Made by a program: the position numbers and the translations under genes. This document shows positions 8,576-17,124 of a stretch of 64,000 nucleotides of DNA, in pieces (the first letter of the stretch is position 1; each line of letters opens with the position of its first letter). The DNA is taken from positions 62,001 through 126,000 of the forward strand of contig NZ_JANUQM010000021.1 in the NCBI RefSeq assembly GCF_030386795.1. Reading direction: 5' to 3'. Source of the stretch: Streptomyces sp. S.PNR 29. Its GTDB lineage: Bacteria; Actinomycetota; Actinomycetes; Streptomycetales; Streptomycetaceae. The notes under the pieces are model-generated. The model was not told the origin of the DNA. It was given only the letters and a program-made list of their open reading frames with translations, and made no database searches.

Positions 8576-9751
8576 ATGCGCACCACCGTCGGCATCATCG
8601 GAGCCGGCCCCGCCGGACTCCTCCTCGCCCGGCTCCTCCATAACGCCGGTATCGACTCGGTCGTCCTGGAGAGCCGCGACCGCGCCTACGTCGAGCACCG
8701 GCAGCGGGCCGGGATCCTGGAGCAGGGCACCGTCGACGTGCTCCGCGCGGCCGGCGCGGGGGAGCGCATGGACCGCGAGGGGCTGCGCCACGACGGCATC
8801 GAACTGCGGTTCGCCAAGCGACGCCATCGCGTCGACTTCCCGGCCCTCACCGGCGGCCGGTCCGTGATGGTCTACGCCCAGACCGAGGTCTGCAAGGACC
8901 TCATCGCCCTCCAGCTCAAGGACGGCGGCCCGCTGCTGTTCGAGGCGGAGGCACTCGCCGTCGAGGGCGCCGACACCGCGAGCCCGCGCGTCCGGTTCCG
9001 CCATCAGGGCAGCGAGGACGTCCTTGCGTGCGACTACGTCGTCGGCTGCGACGGCTTCTGGGGCGTGGCCCGCAAGGCGATCCCCGCCGGACTGACCCAG
9101 GTGTTCGAACGGACGTACCCCTTCGGCTGGCTCGGCATCCTCGCCGACGTGCCGCCCTCGCACGACGAGCTGGTCTACGCCCGCCACGACCGCGGCTTCG
9201 CCCTGCTCTCCATGCGTTCCCCGTCCGTCTCCCGCCTCTACCTCCAGGTCCCCGAGGGCACGGACGCCGACGCGTGGGGCGACGAGGAGATCTGGGCGGA
9301 GCTGGAGCGCCGCTTCGAGACCGCCGACGGCTGGACGCTCCAGCGCGGCCCGATCACGCAGAAGTCGGTCACGCCGATGCGCTCCTACGTCCACGAGCCG
9401 ATGCGGTACGGCCGCCTCTTCCTCGCCGGCGACGCGGCGCACATCGTGCCGCCCACCGGCGCCAAGGGCCTGAACCTCGCCGTAGGGGACGTCGTCACCT
9501 TCGCGCGGGCCCTCACCCACCAGAAGGAGACCGGCTCCGCCGATCTCCTCGATGCCTACTCCGCGACCTGTCTGCGCAGGATCTGGCAGGCCGAGCGGTT
9601 CTCGTACGACATGACGACGCTGCTGCACCGGGCCCCCGACGCCACCGCCTTCGACGACCGCCTCCAGCTCGCCCGCCTGGAGCGGCTCACGACCGCGCGC
9701 GCCGCCGAGACCGACCTGGCCGAGGGGTACACCGGTTTCCCGTTCGGGTGA
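8576..9751 (+). CDS. pobA: 4-hydroxybenzoate 3-monooxygenase
   Basis: A 391-residue FAD- and NAD(P)H-dependent aromatic hydroxylase that converts 4-hydroxybenzoate to protocatechuate for the beta-ketoadipate pathway; the known enzyme is about 394 residues. The N-terminal FAD fold GAGPAGL is at about residues 9-15, the hydroxybenzoate-hydroxylase segment QRAGILEQGTVDVLR follows near 43, and the second flavin motif GDAAHIVPPTGAKGLN is near 285. The ATG at 8576 follows AAGGGA with 7-base spacing. The gene stands alone; protocatechuate-cleavage genes are not in the window. Confidence 0.9.
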   Translation: MRTTVGIIGAGPAGLLLARLLHNAGIDSVVLESRDRAYVEHRQRAGILEQGTVDVLRAAGAGERMDREGLRHDGIELRFAKRRHRVDFPALTGGRSVMVYAQTEVCKDLIALQLKDGGPLLFEAEALAVEGADTASPRVRFRHQGSEDVLACDYVVGCDGFWGVARKAIPAGLTQVFERTYPFGWLGILADVPPSHDELVYARHDRGFALLSMRSPSVSRLYLQVPEGTDADAWGDEEIWAELERRFETADGWTLQRGPITQKSVTPMRSYVHEPMRYGRLFLAGDAAHIVPPTGAKGLNLAVGDVVTFARALTHQKETGSADLLDAYSATCLRRIWQAERFSYDMTTLLHRAPDATAFDDRLQLARLERLTTARAAETDLAEGYTGFPFG

Positions 9752-9762
9752 GGGGTACCCCC
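9752..9762. repeat. Interspersed palindrome GGGGTACCCCC, copy 1
   Basis: GGGGTACCCCC starts directly after the pobA stop codon. The identical 11-mer occurs at 40172-40182 and 47171-47181, all outside genes. It is either a dispersed element or a conserved transcript-end signal. Confidence 0.6.
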
Positions 9763-9974
9763 GTCAAGGTGACGTCAGCTGCTGATCTCCGGCCGGTTCC
9801 GGACGTGTCGCAGCTTGGTCATGAATGGGCCCTGGTGGTGGTGGGAATCACGGATCCGCGTAGCGTGTTGCGCACCATGGCATGGGAAAGATCCTCCCCA
9901 AGCACTAGGGTCAATCCTTTGCCTTTCCATTACTCTTGAGCCAAGGCTGCGCAGTGTGGCCATGGAGGAGTGAA

Positions 9975-10883
9975 ATGAGGAGCAGAAACCCGGTCTTCTC
10001 GCGACGGGGGTTCAGCCGCGACAACGGCTACGCGGGCTTCAACACCGCGCCGCAGGCCGGGGGTCCCGCCGTCGCCACGCAGGGCAACCCGTACGCCCAG
10101 CCGACGGGCAACCCGTACGCACAGAACCCGTACGCACAGAACCCGTACGCCCAGCAGGACCTGCAGTACGGTGCGCCGCCGCAGGCGCCGGTCACCACCG
10201 GCCGGATGACGATGGACGACGTCGTCATGCGGACGGCGACCACGCTCGGCGTGCTCATCGTCACGGCCGCGCTCTCCTGGGCGCTGCTGCCCGTCGACGA
10301 CGCCAACATCAGCCGTAGTTACGGCATCGGTATCGGCGCCGCGCTGATCGGCATGGTCCTGGCGTTCGTGCAGTCCTTCAAGCGCAAGGCCTCGCCGGCG
10401 CTGATCCTGTCGTACGCCGCGTTCGAGGGCGTGTTCCTCGGTGTCGTCTCCAGCATCGTCGACAACCGCATCGCCGACGGCGCGGCCATGCAGGCCGTGA
10501 TCGGCACCATGGCGGTCTTCGCCGGTGTGCTGGTGGCGTACAAGGCGGGCTGGATCCGCGTCAACCGCCGATTCGTCGGCTTCGTGATGGCGGCCGCGCT
10601 CGGCTTCATCCTGCTGATGACCGTGAACCTGCTGTTCGCGGTGTTCGGCGGCGGTGACGGCCTCGGCTTCCGCAGCGGAGCGCTCGGCGTCATCTTCGGC
10701 ATCGTCGGCATCATCCTCGGTGCCTGCTTCCTCGCCCTGGACTTCAAGCAGGTCGAGGACGGCGTCGCCTACGGCGCCCCCCGTGAGGAGGCGTGGCTCG
10801 CGGCCTTCGGCCTGACGCTCACGCTGGTGTGGATCTACATGGAGTTCCTGAGGCTCATCTCGATCCTCAACAGCAATGACTAG
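9975..10883 (+). CDS. Bax inhibitor-1/YccA family membrane protein
   Basis: A 302-residue protein with a cytoplasmic proline/tyrosine-rich N-terminus (about 1-85) and seven predicted membrane helices from residue 90 to the end, the layout of the BI-1/TMBIM family (calcium leak and stress proteins in eukaryotes, poorly understood in bacteria). The N-terminus carries four near-identical NPYAQ repeats. The start at 9975 is preceded by GGAGGAG; a TTG in the same frame at 9936 has no ribosome site. It is single-gene and ends at a UUCG-capped terminator. Confidence 0.85.
   Translation: MRSRNPVFSRRGFSRDNGYAGFNTAPQAGGPAVATQGNPYAQPTGNPYAQNPYAQNPYAQQDLQYGAPPQAPVTTGRMTMDDVVMRTATTLGVLIVTAALSWALLPVDDANISRSYGIGIGAALIGMVLAFVQSFKRKASPALILSYAAFEGVFLGVVSSIVDNRIADGAAMQAVIGTMAVFAGVLVAYKAGWIRVNRRFVGFVMAAALGFILLMTVNLLFAVFGGGDGLGFRSGALGVIFGIVGIILGACFLALDFKQVEDGVAYGAPREEAWLAAFGLTLTLVWIYMEFLRLISILNSND
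10086..10154 (+). repeat. Four 15-bp tandem-type repeats encoding NPYAQ
   Basis: AACCCGTACGCMCAG occurs at 10086, 10110, 10125 and 10140; the last three copies are contiguous. They encode the NPYAQ motifs in the cytoplasmic tail of the Bax-inhibitor-like protein, and copy number could vary by slippage. Confidence 0.8.
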
Positions 10884-10918
10884 CGCGTGACACGCAGCGC
10901 CGCATGACGAGTGGCATG

Positions 10919-10950
10919 ACGAAGGGCCCCGGTTCGCCGGGGCCCTTCGT
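10919..10950. terminator. UUCG-capped 14-bp hairpin
   Basis: ACGAAGGGCCCCGG-TTCG-CCGGGGCCCTTCGT is perfectly paired, with a stable UUCG tetraloop. It is shared by the convergent BI-1-like and DUF4287 genes. Confidence 0.9.
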
Positions 10951-10972
10951 CGTCGTCCAGGCAGCGCGGCGC

Positions 10973-11203
10973 CTAGAGCAGTTTGCGCGCCGCCCTCCTC
11001 AGGTCGTACTCATGGATGATCGCCTTGGCGTGACCGTACGCGAGGTTGTGCTCGTGCCGGAGCCAGCTGACCTTCTCCTCGAAGCGGAAGAGAGCGGGGC
11101 CTTCTTCGACGGTGCGGAGCCAGTCGGAGATTTCACGACCGGTGCAGTGGGGGATGCGGGCTAGCAGGTTGCGGTGGGTCTCCTCGGAGAAGACTTGGGA
11201 CAT
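10973..11203 (-). CDS. Small DUF4287 protein
   Basis: A 76-residue, probably all-helical cytoplasmic protein. The TGREISDWL, FRFEEKVSWLRHEH and HAKAIIHEYDLRRAA segments fit DUF4287, a family of unknown function in which EKVNWL-like and IVHEYD-like motifs recur. I chose the ATG at 11203 because GGAGG lies 5 bases before it; six codons upstream another ATG lacks a ribosome site. It is convergent with its left neighbour across a terminator. Confidence 0.75.
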   Translation of the reverse strand: MSQVFSEETHRNLLARIPHCTGREISDWLRTVEEGPALFRFEEKVSWLRHEHNLAYGHAKAIIHEYDLRRAARKLL

Positions 11204-11305
11204 CGGCGCCTCCGTACGCATGGGATGTAAGCCGGTCCTTCAGGTCACGGTGCCTGAGCGTTCGCCCGTTGGCAACAGTCCGGGTGCGACGCGTACGCTC
11301 GCGAC

Positions 11306-11617
11306 GTGGTTGATACGACGCCTCTGAGCCGTGCCGTGGATCACTTCGCCGATCGTCTGAGGGCCGCGCCGCAGAGCCGGTTGCAGCGGGGCGCCGCCGC
11401 GGAGGCGCTGAGTCTGGCCCGGGAGTTGGCTCGAAGGGCGCAGGTCCGCGAGACGCCCGGGGTGGAGCCCCGTGAGATGCCGGACGCCGGAATGTTCGCG
11501 GCCGCGGACCAGATCACCGTGGCCGGACACGACCTGGCGCTCGTGCTGACCGAGGCGGGTGAGGTCGAGGAAGCGGTGCGGCTGGTGGCCGAGGCACAGA
11601 AGCGGGCCGGGGTGTGA
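11306..11617 (+). CDS. Small helical hypothetical protein
   Basis: A 103-residue protein of unknown function, mostly alpha-helical and alanine/arginine-rich, with the segment VEPREMPDAGMFAAADQITVAGHDL in the middle. Strong third-position GC supports coding. The GTG at 11306 has no Shine-Dalgarno, but a -10-like TACGCT lies at 11294-11299. Transcription would then begin at about the start codon, so a leaderless mRNA is likely. It ends 7 bp from the convergent next gene. Confidence 0.7.
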   Translation: MVDTTPLSRAVDHFADRLRAAPQSRLQRGAAAEALSLARELARRAQVRETPGVEPREMPDAGMFAAADQITVAGHDLALVLTEAGEVEEAVRLVAEAQKRAGV

Positions 11618-11624
11618 CGGTTCG

Positions 11625-12407
11625 CTAGAGCGACGCTATGACCCGGTCGGCCAGGATGTAGACCGTCTCACCGCCGCACGCGAAGGTCAGCGTGTACGCG
11701 CCCGAGATGCCCGAGCCGCCCAGGAGGACCGGGGTTTCGCCGGCCCGGAGGGCCGAGGACAGACGTTCGGCCGTGTCGCGGTGGCCCGGGGTCATGCACA
11801 GGGTCGTGCCGTCGGCGAACACGTAGACGTCGAGGGTGCCCAGGGGGCCCGGGCGGACGTCGGTCAGCTCGACGCGGGAGGCGGCCAGCTCCTCCAGGGT
11901 CGCGACGGTGCGCTCGTGGTCGTTCACGACCGGTGACGGGTTCGGTACGAAGTCGGGGTGCGAGGGGTGGCGGCGGCGGGCCGCGGCCAGCTCGGGGGAG
12001 TCCCCGGGGTGCTCGTCGATGTCCGCGCTCGGCTCGGCGACCGGCTCCAGGCCCGCGAAATCGGCCTGCCGGGGCAGGAACAGCTCGCTGTCGGGCAGGC
12101 CCAGCAGGGAGGGGGCGTCGGAGGCCTCACGGGCCTCCTGGGCGGCCCAGAACGCCCGCGCCTCGGCGAGCTCCCGCTCCCGTTCCTCGGCGAGCGCCTC
12201 GGCCACGGCGGCGCGTATCTCGTCGGCGTCAGCGGCGCTGCGGGCGGCGGGAACCAGTCCCTGCGTCGTGGCGGCGCCGTGCTCGGCCAGCTGCGTGTGC
12301 AGGGCCGCGACCTGGCGGCGCAGCTGCAGCAGGGTGCGCAGGACGGCGACGCCCACGGCGCCGGTGGCGGCCGTGGTGAGCAGCAAGGCGATCGGCATGG
12401 CGCTCAC
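11625..12407 (-). CDS. Membrane-anchored hypothetical protein
   Basis: A 260-residue protein. One N-terminal membrane helix (about 4-24) is followed by a helical, probably coiled-coil stretch rich in alanine and glutamate (about 28-100), a proline/acid-rich linker, and a compact C-terminal domain (about 170-258) containing TLDVYVFADGTTLCMTPG. I do not recognise a named family. The ATG at 12407 is used; another ATG three codons in is possible. Confidence 0.7.
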   Translation of the reverse strand: MSAMPIALLLTTAATGAVGVAVLRTLLQLRRQVAALHTQLAEHGAATTQGLVPAARSAADADEIRAAVAEALAEERERELAEARAFWAAQEAREASDAPSLLGLPDSELFLPRQADFAGLEPVAEPSADIDEHPGDSPELAAARRRHPSHPDFVPNPSPVVNDHERTVATLEELAASRVELTDVRPGPLGTLDVYVFADGTTLCMTPGHRDTAERLSSALRAGETPVLLGGSGISGAYTLTFACGGETVYILADRVIASL

Positions 12408-12607
12408 TGACGTACTCCCGGTTCAAAGTCGACCCCCGACTTCCTACATCAGCTTGAAGGGCGGACTAGACCGCTGTCAGTGCGTAACGTCACGAAACGG
12501 ACAGGATTTTGGGTCCGAGGCTTGGTGGTGCAGCGGCTCTGACCTGCGTAGATCCCTCCGGAGAGGGAGATAGGTCACATCCTGGGGGAGATTGGATCAC
12601 AAAATGG

Positions 12608-12638
12608 CCCAGAACCCTGGTGTCGCCAGGGTTCTGGG
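12608..12638 (-). terminator. Hairpin after the thiolase gene
   Basis: CCCAGAACCCTGG/CCAGGGTTCTGGG, a perfect 13-bp stem with a 5-base loop, lies 10 bases beyond the stop of the leftward thiolase gene. Confidence 0.85.
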
Positions 12639-12647
12639 GCCCCGATT

Positions 12648-13868
12648 TCAGCTCAGGCGCTCGATCACCATGGCCATGCCCTGGCCGCCGCCGACGCACA
12701 TCGTCTCCAGGCCGAACTGCTTGTCGTGGAACTGGAGGGAGTTGATGAGCGTGGTGGTGATGCGGGCGCCGGTCATGCCGAAGGGGTGGCCGACGGCGAT
12801 GGCGCCGCCGTTGACGTTCAGCTTCTCCAGCGGGATGCCGAGGTCGCGGTAGGAGGGGATCACCTGGGCGGCGAACGCCTCGTTGATCTCGACCAGGTCG
12901 ATGTCGTCGATGGTCAGGCCGGCCCGCCGCAGGGCCTGCTGGGAGGCCTCGACCGGGCCGAGGCCCATGATCTCGGGGGACAGGCCGGAGACGCCGGTGG
13001 AGACGATGCGGGCGAGTGGGGTGAGGCCGAGCTCGCGGGCCTTGGTGTCGCTCATGATGACGAGCGCGGCGGCCCCGTCGTTGAGGGGGCAGCAGTTGCC
13101 GGCGGTGACCATGCCGTCGGGGCGGAAGACGGGCTTGAGGCCCTGGACGCCCTCCAGGGTGACGCCGGGGCGGGGGCCGTCGTCCTTGGCGACGACGGTG
13201 CCGTCGGGGAGGGTCACCGGGGTGATCTCGCGCTCCCAGAACCCGTTCTTGATGGCCTCCTCGGCCAGGTTCTGCGACCGCACGCCGAACTCGTCCATGT
13301 CCTGTCGCGTGACGCCCTTCCAGCGGGCGAGGTTCTCCGCGGTCTGGCCCATCGCTATGTACGGGTCGGGCAGCAGGCCGTCCTCACGCGGGTCGTGCCA
13401 GGTGGAGCCCTCGGACTGGGCGACGGCGGCGGTGCGGGCCTCGGCGTCGGCGAAGAGGGGGTTGTGGGTGTCCGGGAGGCTGTCGGAGTTGCCCTTGGCG
13501 TAGCGGGAGACCATCTCGACGCCGGCCGAGATGAAGACGTCGCCCTCGCCGGCCTTGATGGCGTGCAGGGCCATGCGGGAGGTCTGCAGGGACGAGGAGC
13601 AGTACCGGGTGACGGTGCAGCCCGGCAGGTGGTCCATGCCCATCTGCACGGCGACGATGCGGCCGAGGTTGTGGCCCTGCTCACCGCCGGGGAGGCCACA
13701 GCCGAGCATCAGGTCGTCGATGTCCTTCGGGTCCAGCTCCGGGACCTTGGCGAGGGCTGCCTGGATGATCGTGGCGGTGAGGTCGTCCGGGCGCAGGTCC
13801 TTCAGGGAGCCCTTGACAGCGCGGCCGATGGGGGAGCGGGCGGCAGAGACGATCACGGCTTCGGGCAT
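12648..13868 (-). CDS. Acetyl-CoA C-acyltransferase (thiolase)
   Basis: A 406-residue type II thiolase that cleaves 3-ketoacyl-CoA (or condenses acetyl-CoA) in fatty acid metabolism. The nucleophilic cysteine is in TRYCSSSLQT near residue 90. The histidine loop GGAIAVGHPFGMTGAR and the second cysteine CVGGGQGMAM lie near the C-terminus. Length and motifs are standard. The ATG at 13868 has GGAG six bases upstream. No beta-oxidation partner adjoins it. A 10-bp palindrome about 105 bp upstream suggests control by a TetR-like repressor. Confidence 0.92.
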   Translation of the reverse strand: MPEAVIVSAARSPIGRAVKGSLKDLRPDDLTATIIQAALAKVPELDPKDIDDLMLGCGLPGGEQGHNLGRIVAVQMGMDHLPGCTVTRYCSSSLQTSRMALHAIKAGEGDVFISAGVEMVSRYAKGNSDSLPDTHNPLFADAEARTAAVAQSEGSTWHDPREDGLLPDPYIAMGQTAENLARWKGVTRQDMDEFGVRSQNLAEEAIKNGFWEREITPVTLPDGTVVAKDDGPRPGVTLEGVQGLKPVFRPDGMVTAGNCCPLNDGAAALVIMSDTKARELGLTPLARIVSTGVSGLSPEIMGLGPVEASQQALRRAGLTIDDIDLVEINEAFAAQVIPSYRDLGIPLEKLNVNGGAIAVGHPFGMTGARITTTLINSLQFHDKQFGLETMCVGGGQGMAMVIERLS

Positions 13869-13972
13869 CACGGCTCCATTGGCGTACGAGGGATGTGCAG
13901 GGCTCTCTGGGAAGTTACCCGTCCGTATGGCCGAGGTCACGGTTACGGCGGTGTGACTCGGACCGCACTTTC

Positions 13973-13982
13973 CAAGCGCTTG
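13973..13982. promoter_or_regulatory. Palindrome CAAGCGCTTG upstream of thiolase
   Basis: A perfect 10-bp dyad inside an A/T-rich patch of this otherwise GC-rich gap (13869-14140). Similar CAAGCGCTTG-centred sites are bound by TetR-family regulators of lipid catabolism in actinobacteria. It lies 105 bp before the thiolase start, a plausible operator position. Confidence 0.45.
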
Positions 13983-14140
13983 CTTTTCTCGTACGCCCGC
14001 CAGGTGATCGGCCCGGCGCCGGGCTGCCCGCCACGCTCCCGCCGGGTGCCCGGAGCGGACGCCATGGCGGGAGCGGAAGGGCGCGCCCCCGTGGCGGCGC
14101 GGGCGCTGCGGGCCGATGCGGGCTGGTCCTGACGGGAGCC

Positions 14141-15205
14141 CTAGGGCCCGGAGCCCGGCAGTCCGGCCCCTTCCCGGTCGGTGGGGTCGGGGGGCGTCGG
14201 AGCGGGTTCGGGTTCCGGGACGCGGCGGCGTCGGCGGCGTTTCAGGAGGGCCCAGGGGCCGCGAGGGCCGGTGGGCATCGCGGCCGTGACCTCCGTGCCG
14301 GCCTCCGAGGCCGCTTCGGCCGCGGCCCGGGCGACCGGGAGGAAGCCCTCGCGGCGGGAGGCGTCGGGGCGCTCCTCCTCCGCCGGCCACAGGCCGAGGG
14401 CCGCGCAGACCGTGGGGAGGACCGCCATGGCGGCGGTGGCGTAGCCCTCGGCCGAGGGGTGGTAGCTGTCGGGGCCGAAGAGCTCGCGCGGGTTCGCCGC
14501 GAACTCCGGGCCCAGCAGGTCGCCCAGGGACACGGTGCGGCCGCCCTGTTCGACGACTCCGATCGTCTGGGCGGCCGCCAGCTGGCGGGAGGCCCGTCGG
14601 GCCAGCCAGCGCAGTGGCTGGCGGACCGGTTCGATCGTGCCCAGGTCGGGGCAGGTGCCCACGACCACCTCCGCGCCGGCCGTACGCAGACGCCGTACCG
14701 CCGCCGACAGGTGGCGCACCGAGCGGGTCGGGGGCATACGGTGCGTGACGTCGTTCGCGCCGATCATGATCACGCAGATGTCGGGTACGCGGGACGAGTC
14801 GGACAGGACGAGCGACACCTGGCGGTCCAGGTCGTCCGAGCGGGCCCCGGGAACCGCCACCGAGCGCAGCTCCACCGGGCGTTCCGCCAGTGCCGCGAGC
14901 CCCGACGCCAGCAGGGCGCCCGGTGTCTGACCGGCCCGGTGGACGCCCTGGCCCGCGGCCGTGGAGTCGCCCAGCATCGTCAGCCGCAGGGGCGGTTCAC
15001 CGGCCGGGTCGCCGGTGTCGCCGTACAGACCCTCCGCATTCGGTACCCGAGGAGGCGTGTTGTTGCCCACCCGACGCCTGGCCAGCTGCACTTCGGCCAG
15101 CAGCAGACCCACCGTGGCCGCCCCGGCCAGACCGATCCCGCCGCCGCCGTACGCCGCGCCGGCCGCGATGCGCCGGGCCACCCTCGCCCTCGACATGCTC
15201 GTCAT
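14141..15205 (-). CDS. SGNH/GDSL-family hydrolase, membrane-anchored
   Basis: A 354-residue putative lipase/esterase. An N-terminal hydrophobic helix (about 8-32) anchors or exports it. The catalytic blocks are visible: LTMLGDSTAAGQG (nucleophile serine near 79), a GANDV block, and DSYHPSAEGY with the Asp/His pair near 260. The C-terminus is a basic, proline-rich tail. The ATG at 15205 is 11-12 bases after GGAGG; ATG at 15196 is an alternative. It is divergent from cbs. The substrate is unknown. Confidence 0.82.
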   Translation of the reverse strand: MTSMSRARVARRIAAGAAYGGGGIGLAGAATVGLLLAEVQLARRRVGNNTPPRVPNAEGLYGDTGDPAGEPPLRLTMLGDSTAAGQGVHRAGQTPGALLASGLAALAERPVELRSVAVPGARSDDLDRQVSLVLSDSSRVPDICVIMIGANDVTHRMPPTRSVRHLSAAVRRLRTAGAEVVVGTCPDLGTIEPVRQPLRWLARRASRQLAAAQTIGVVEQGGRTVSLGDLLGPEFAANPRELFGPDSYHPSAEGYATAAMAVLPTVCAALGLWPAEEERPDASRREGFLPVARAAAEAASEAGTEVTAAMPTGPRGPWALLKRRRRRRVPEPEPAPTPPDPTDREGAGLPGSGP

Positions 15206-15312
15206 GCGTAGCCGCCACCTCCTCGAACCCGTACACCCACTGCTTGCCCCGTACGGACGGTCGCCCAATCTCGACGGGGAGTGAACGACCGTCACGGGTC
15301 AGCGGCAGGCCA

Positions 15313-15318
15313 TAGGCT
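15313..15318 (+). promoter_or_regulatory. Candidate -10 of the cbs promoter
   Basis: TAGGCT lies 48 bases before the cbs start and is identical to the -10 hexamer of bldA in this window. No convincing -35 is seen. Confidence 0.4.
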
Positions 15319-15365
15319 GGCGGCACCAATCACGACCACATCTTTTGCAGCATCCGGAGACAACG

Positions 15366-16754
15366 GTGCAATTCCACGACTCGATGATCAGCCTCGTCGG
15401 CAACACCCCGCTGGTGAGGCTCAACAGCGTGACCAAGGGCATCAGGGCGACAGTCCTGGCCAAGGTGGAGTACTTCAACCCGGGCGGTTCCGTGAAGGAC
15501 CGCATCGCCCTGCGCATGATCGAGGCCGCGGAGGAGAGCGGTGCGCTCAAGCCCGGCGGCACGATCGTCGAGCCGACCAGCGGCAACACCGGTGTCGGCC
15601 TCGCCATCGTGGCCCAGCAGAAGGGGTACAAGTGCATCTTCGTGTGCCCCGACAAGGTGAGCACCGACAAGATCAACGTCCTGCGGGCGTACGGGGCCGA
15701 GGTGGTCGTGTGCCCCACCGCCGTCGACCCCGAGCACCCGGACTCCTACTACAACGTCTCCGACCGGCTGGTGCGGGAGACGCCGGGCGCCTGGAAGCCG
15801 GACCAGTACTCCAACCCCAACAACCCGCTCTCCCACTACCACTCGACCGGCCCCGAGCTGTGGGAGCAGACCGAGGGGAAGATCACCCACTTCGTGGCGG
15901 GTGTGGGCACCGGCGGCACCATCTCCGGCACCGGGCGGTACCTGAAGGAGGCCAGCGACGGCCGCGTCCAGGTCATCGGCGCCGACCCCGAGGGCTCCGT
16001 CTACTCCGGCGGCTCCGGACGGCCGTACCTCGTCGAGGGCGTCGGCGAGGACTTCTGGCCGACGGCGTACGACCGTGACGTCGCCGACGAGATCGTCGCC
16101 GTGTCCGACAAGGACTCCTTCCAGATGACGCGGCGCCTCGCCAAGGAGGAGGGGCTGCTGGTGGGCGGCTCCTGCGGCATGGCCGTCGTCGCCGCGCTGC
16201 GGGTGGCCGAGCGGCTCGGCCCGGACGACGTCGTGGTCGTCCTGCTGCCCGACAGCGGCCGCGGCTACCTCAGCAAGATCTTCAACGACGAGTGGATGGC
16301 CGACTACGGCTTCCTGGAGGACACCGGCCCGAGCGCCCGCGTCGGCGACGTGCTGAACGACAAGGCGGGCGGCTCCATCCCCTCCCTCGTCCACATGCAC
16401 CCGGACGAGACGGTCGGCCAGGCCATCGAGGTGCTGCGCGAGTACGGCGTCTCGCAGATGCCGGTCGTCAAGCCGGGCGCCGGCCACCCGGACGTGATGG
16501 CCGCCGAGGTCGTGGGGTCCATCGTCGAACGGGAGCTGCTGGACGCCCTGTTCGCCAAGCGGGCCTCCCTGGAGGACCCGCTGGAGAAGCACATGTCGCC
16601 GCCGCTGCCGCAGGTCGGCTCCGGTGAGCCGGTCGCGGACCTGATGTCCGTGCTGGGTTCGGCGGACGCGGCGATCGTGCTCGTCGAGGGCAAGCCGACC
16701 GGGGTGGTCAGCCGACAGGACCTGCTGGCCTTCCTCGCCAAGAGCGGGAAGTAG
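15366..16754 (+). CDS. cbs: Cystathionine beta-synthase
   Basis: A 462-residue PLP enzyme that condenses serine (or O-acetylserine) with homocysteine in transsulfuration. The PLP lysine is K44 in NPGGSVKDR, the substrate loop TSGNTG follows near 70, and the phosphate-binding glycine loop GTGGTISG is near 180. Residues about 335-460 form a pair of CBS domains (MHPDETVGQAIEVLREYG and GVVSRQDLLAFL), a regulatory module. The GTG at 15366 has GGAG six bases upstream; a TTG seven codons earlier is less likely. It ends before a strong two-layer hairpin. Confidence 0.93.
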   Translation: MQFHDSMISLVGNTPLVRLNSVTKGIRATVLAKVEYFNPGGSVKDRIALRMIEAAEESGALKPGGTIVEPTSGNTGVGLAIVAQQKGYKCIFVCPDKVSTDKINVLRAYGAEVVVCPTAVDPEHPDSYYNVSDRLVRETPGAWKPDQYSNPNNPLSHYHSTGPELWEQTEGKITHFVAGVGTGGTISGTGRYLKEASDGRVQVIGADPEGSVYSGGSGRPYLVEGVGEDFWPTAYDRDVADEIVAVSDKDSFQMTRRLAKEEGLLVGGSCGMAVVAALRVAERLGPDDVVVVLLPDSGRGYLSKIFNDEWMADYGFLEDTGPSARVGDVLNDKAGGSIPSLVHMHPDETVGQAIEVLREYGVSQMPVVKPGAGHPDVMAAEVVGSIVERELLDALFAKRASLEDPLEKHMSPPLPQVGSGEPVADLMSVLGSADAAIVLVEGKPTGVVSRQDLLAFLAKSGK

Positions 16755-17124
16755 TTCCCCGACGGCGATTCAGCGGTGAACGTCCGGTGAACTGCCGGTG
16801 CCGGCGGCGAACTTGCGGTGATCAACGACGTTCGCGGACTTCGCGGAAGTGGTACGAGCGTGTCACGTCGGCGCAGCACCCGCTTAACACGCGTCGGGCA
16901 CATTAAGGGGTGTCGGCAGGGCGGGAGCGGCTCCCCGCCCCGGCCGGCGGCGAACGGCGCCAAGGACCTCCGGAGCGGCTCCCGGACCTCCCTGACGCCT
17001 GGACGCGCAGCCCGGCCCTGACCCGGCCCGCGTCCCTCGCGGGGACCGCCGTCGTCCCGCCCCCCGGTGACGGGGGTGCGGCGGTCCCCGCGCACGAGGT
17101 TTCGGTGGGCGGTCCGCGTACGCG
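16755..17124. other. Intergenic region, cbs to XRE regulator gene (370 bp)
   Basis: I see no credible gene. It contains two direct CGGTGAAC copies 11 bp apart (16774-16781 and 16785-16792), an A/T-rich dyad CTTAA-N15-TTAAG (16883-16907), and the shared terminator near the right end. Confidence 0.5.
17041..17089. terminator. Two-layer hairpin terminator
   Basis: The outer 11-bp stem GGGGACCGCCG/CGGCGGTCCCC encloses an inner CCCCCG-GTGA-CGGGGG hairpin. It lies between convergent cbs and regulator genes and can serve both. Confidence 0.8.

Noticed and set aside
9775..9963. 62-codon minus-strand frame between pobA and the Bax-inhibitor-like gene
   Set aside because: No Shine-Dalgarno, odd composition and no family similarity.
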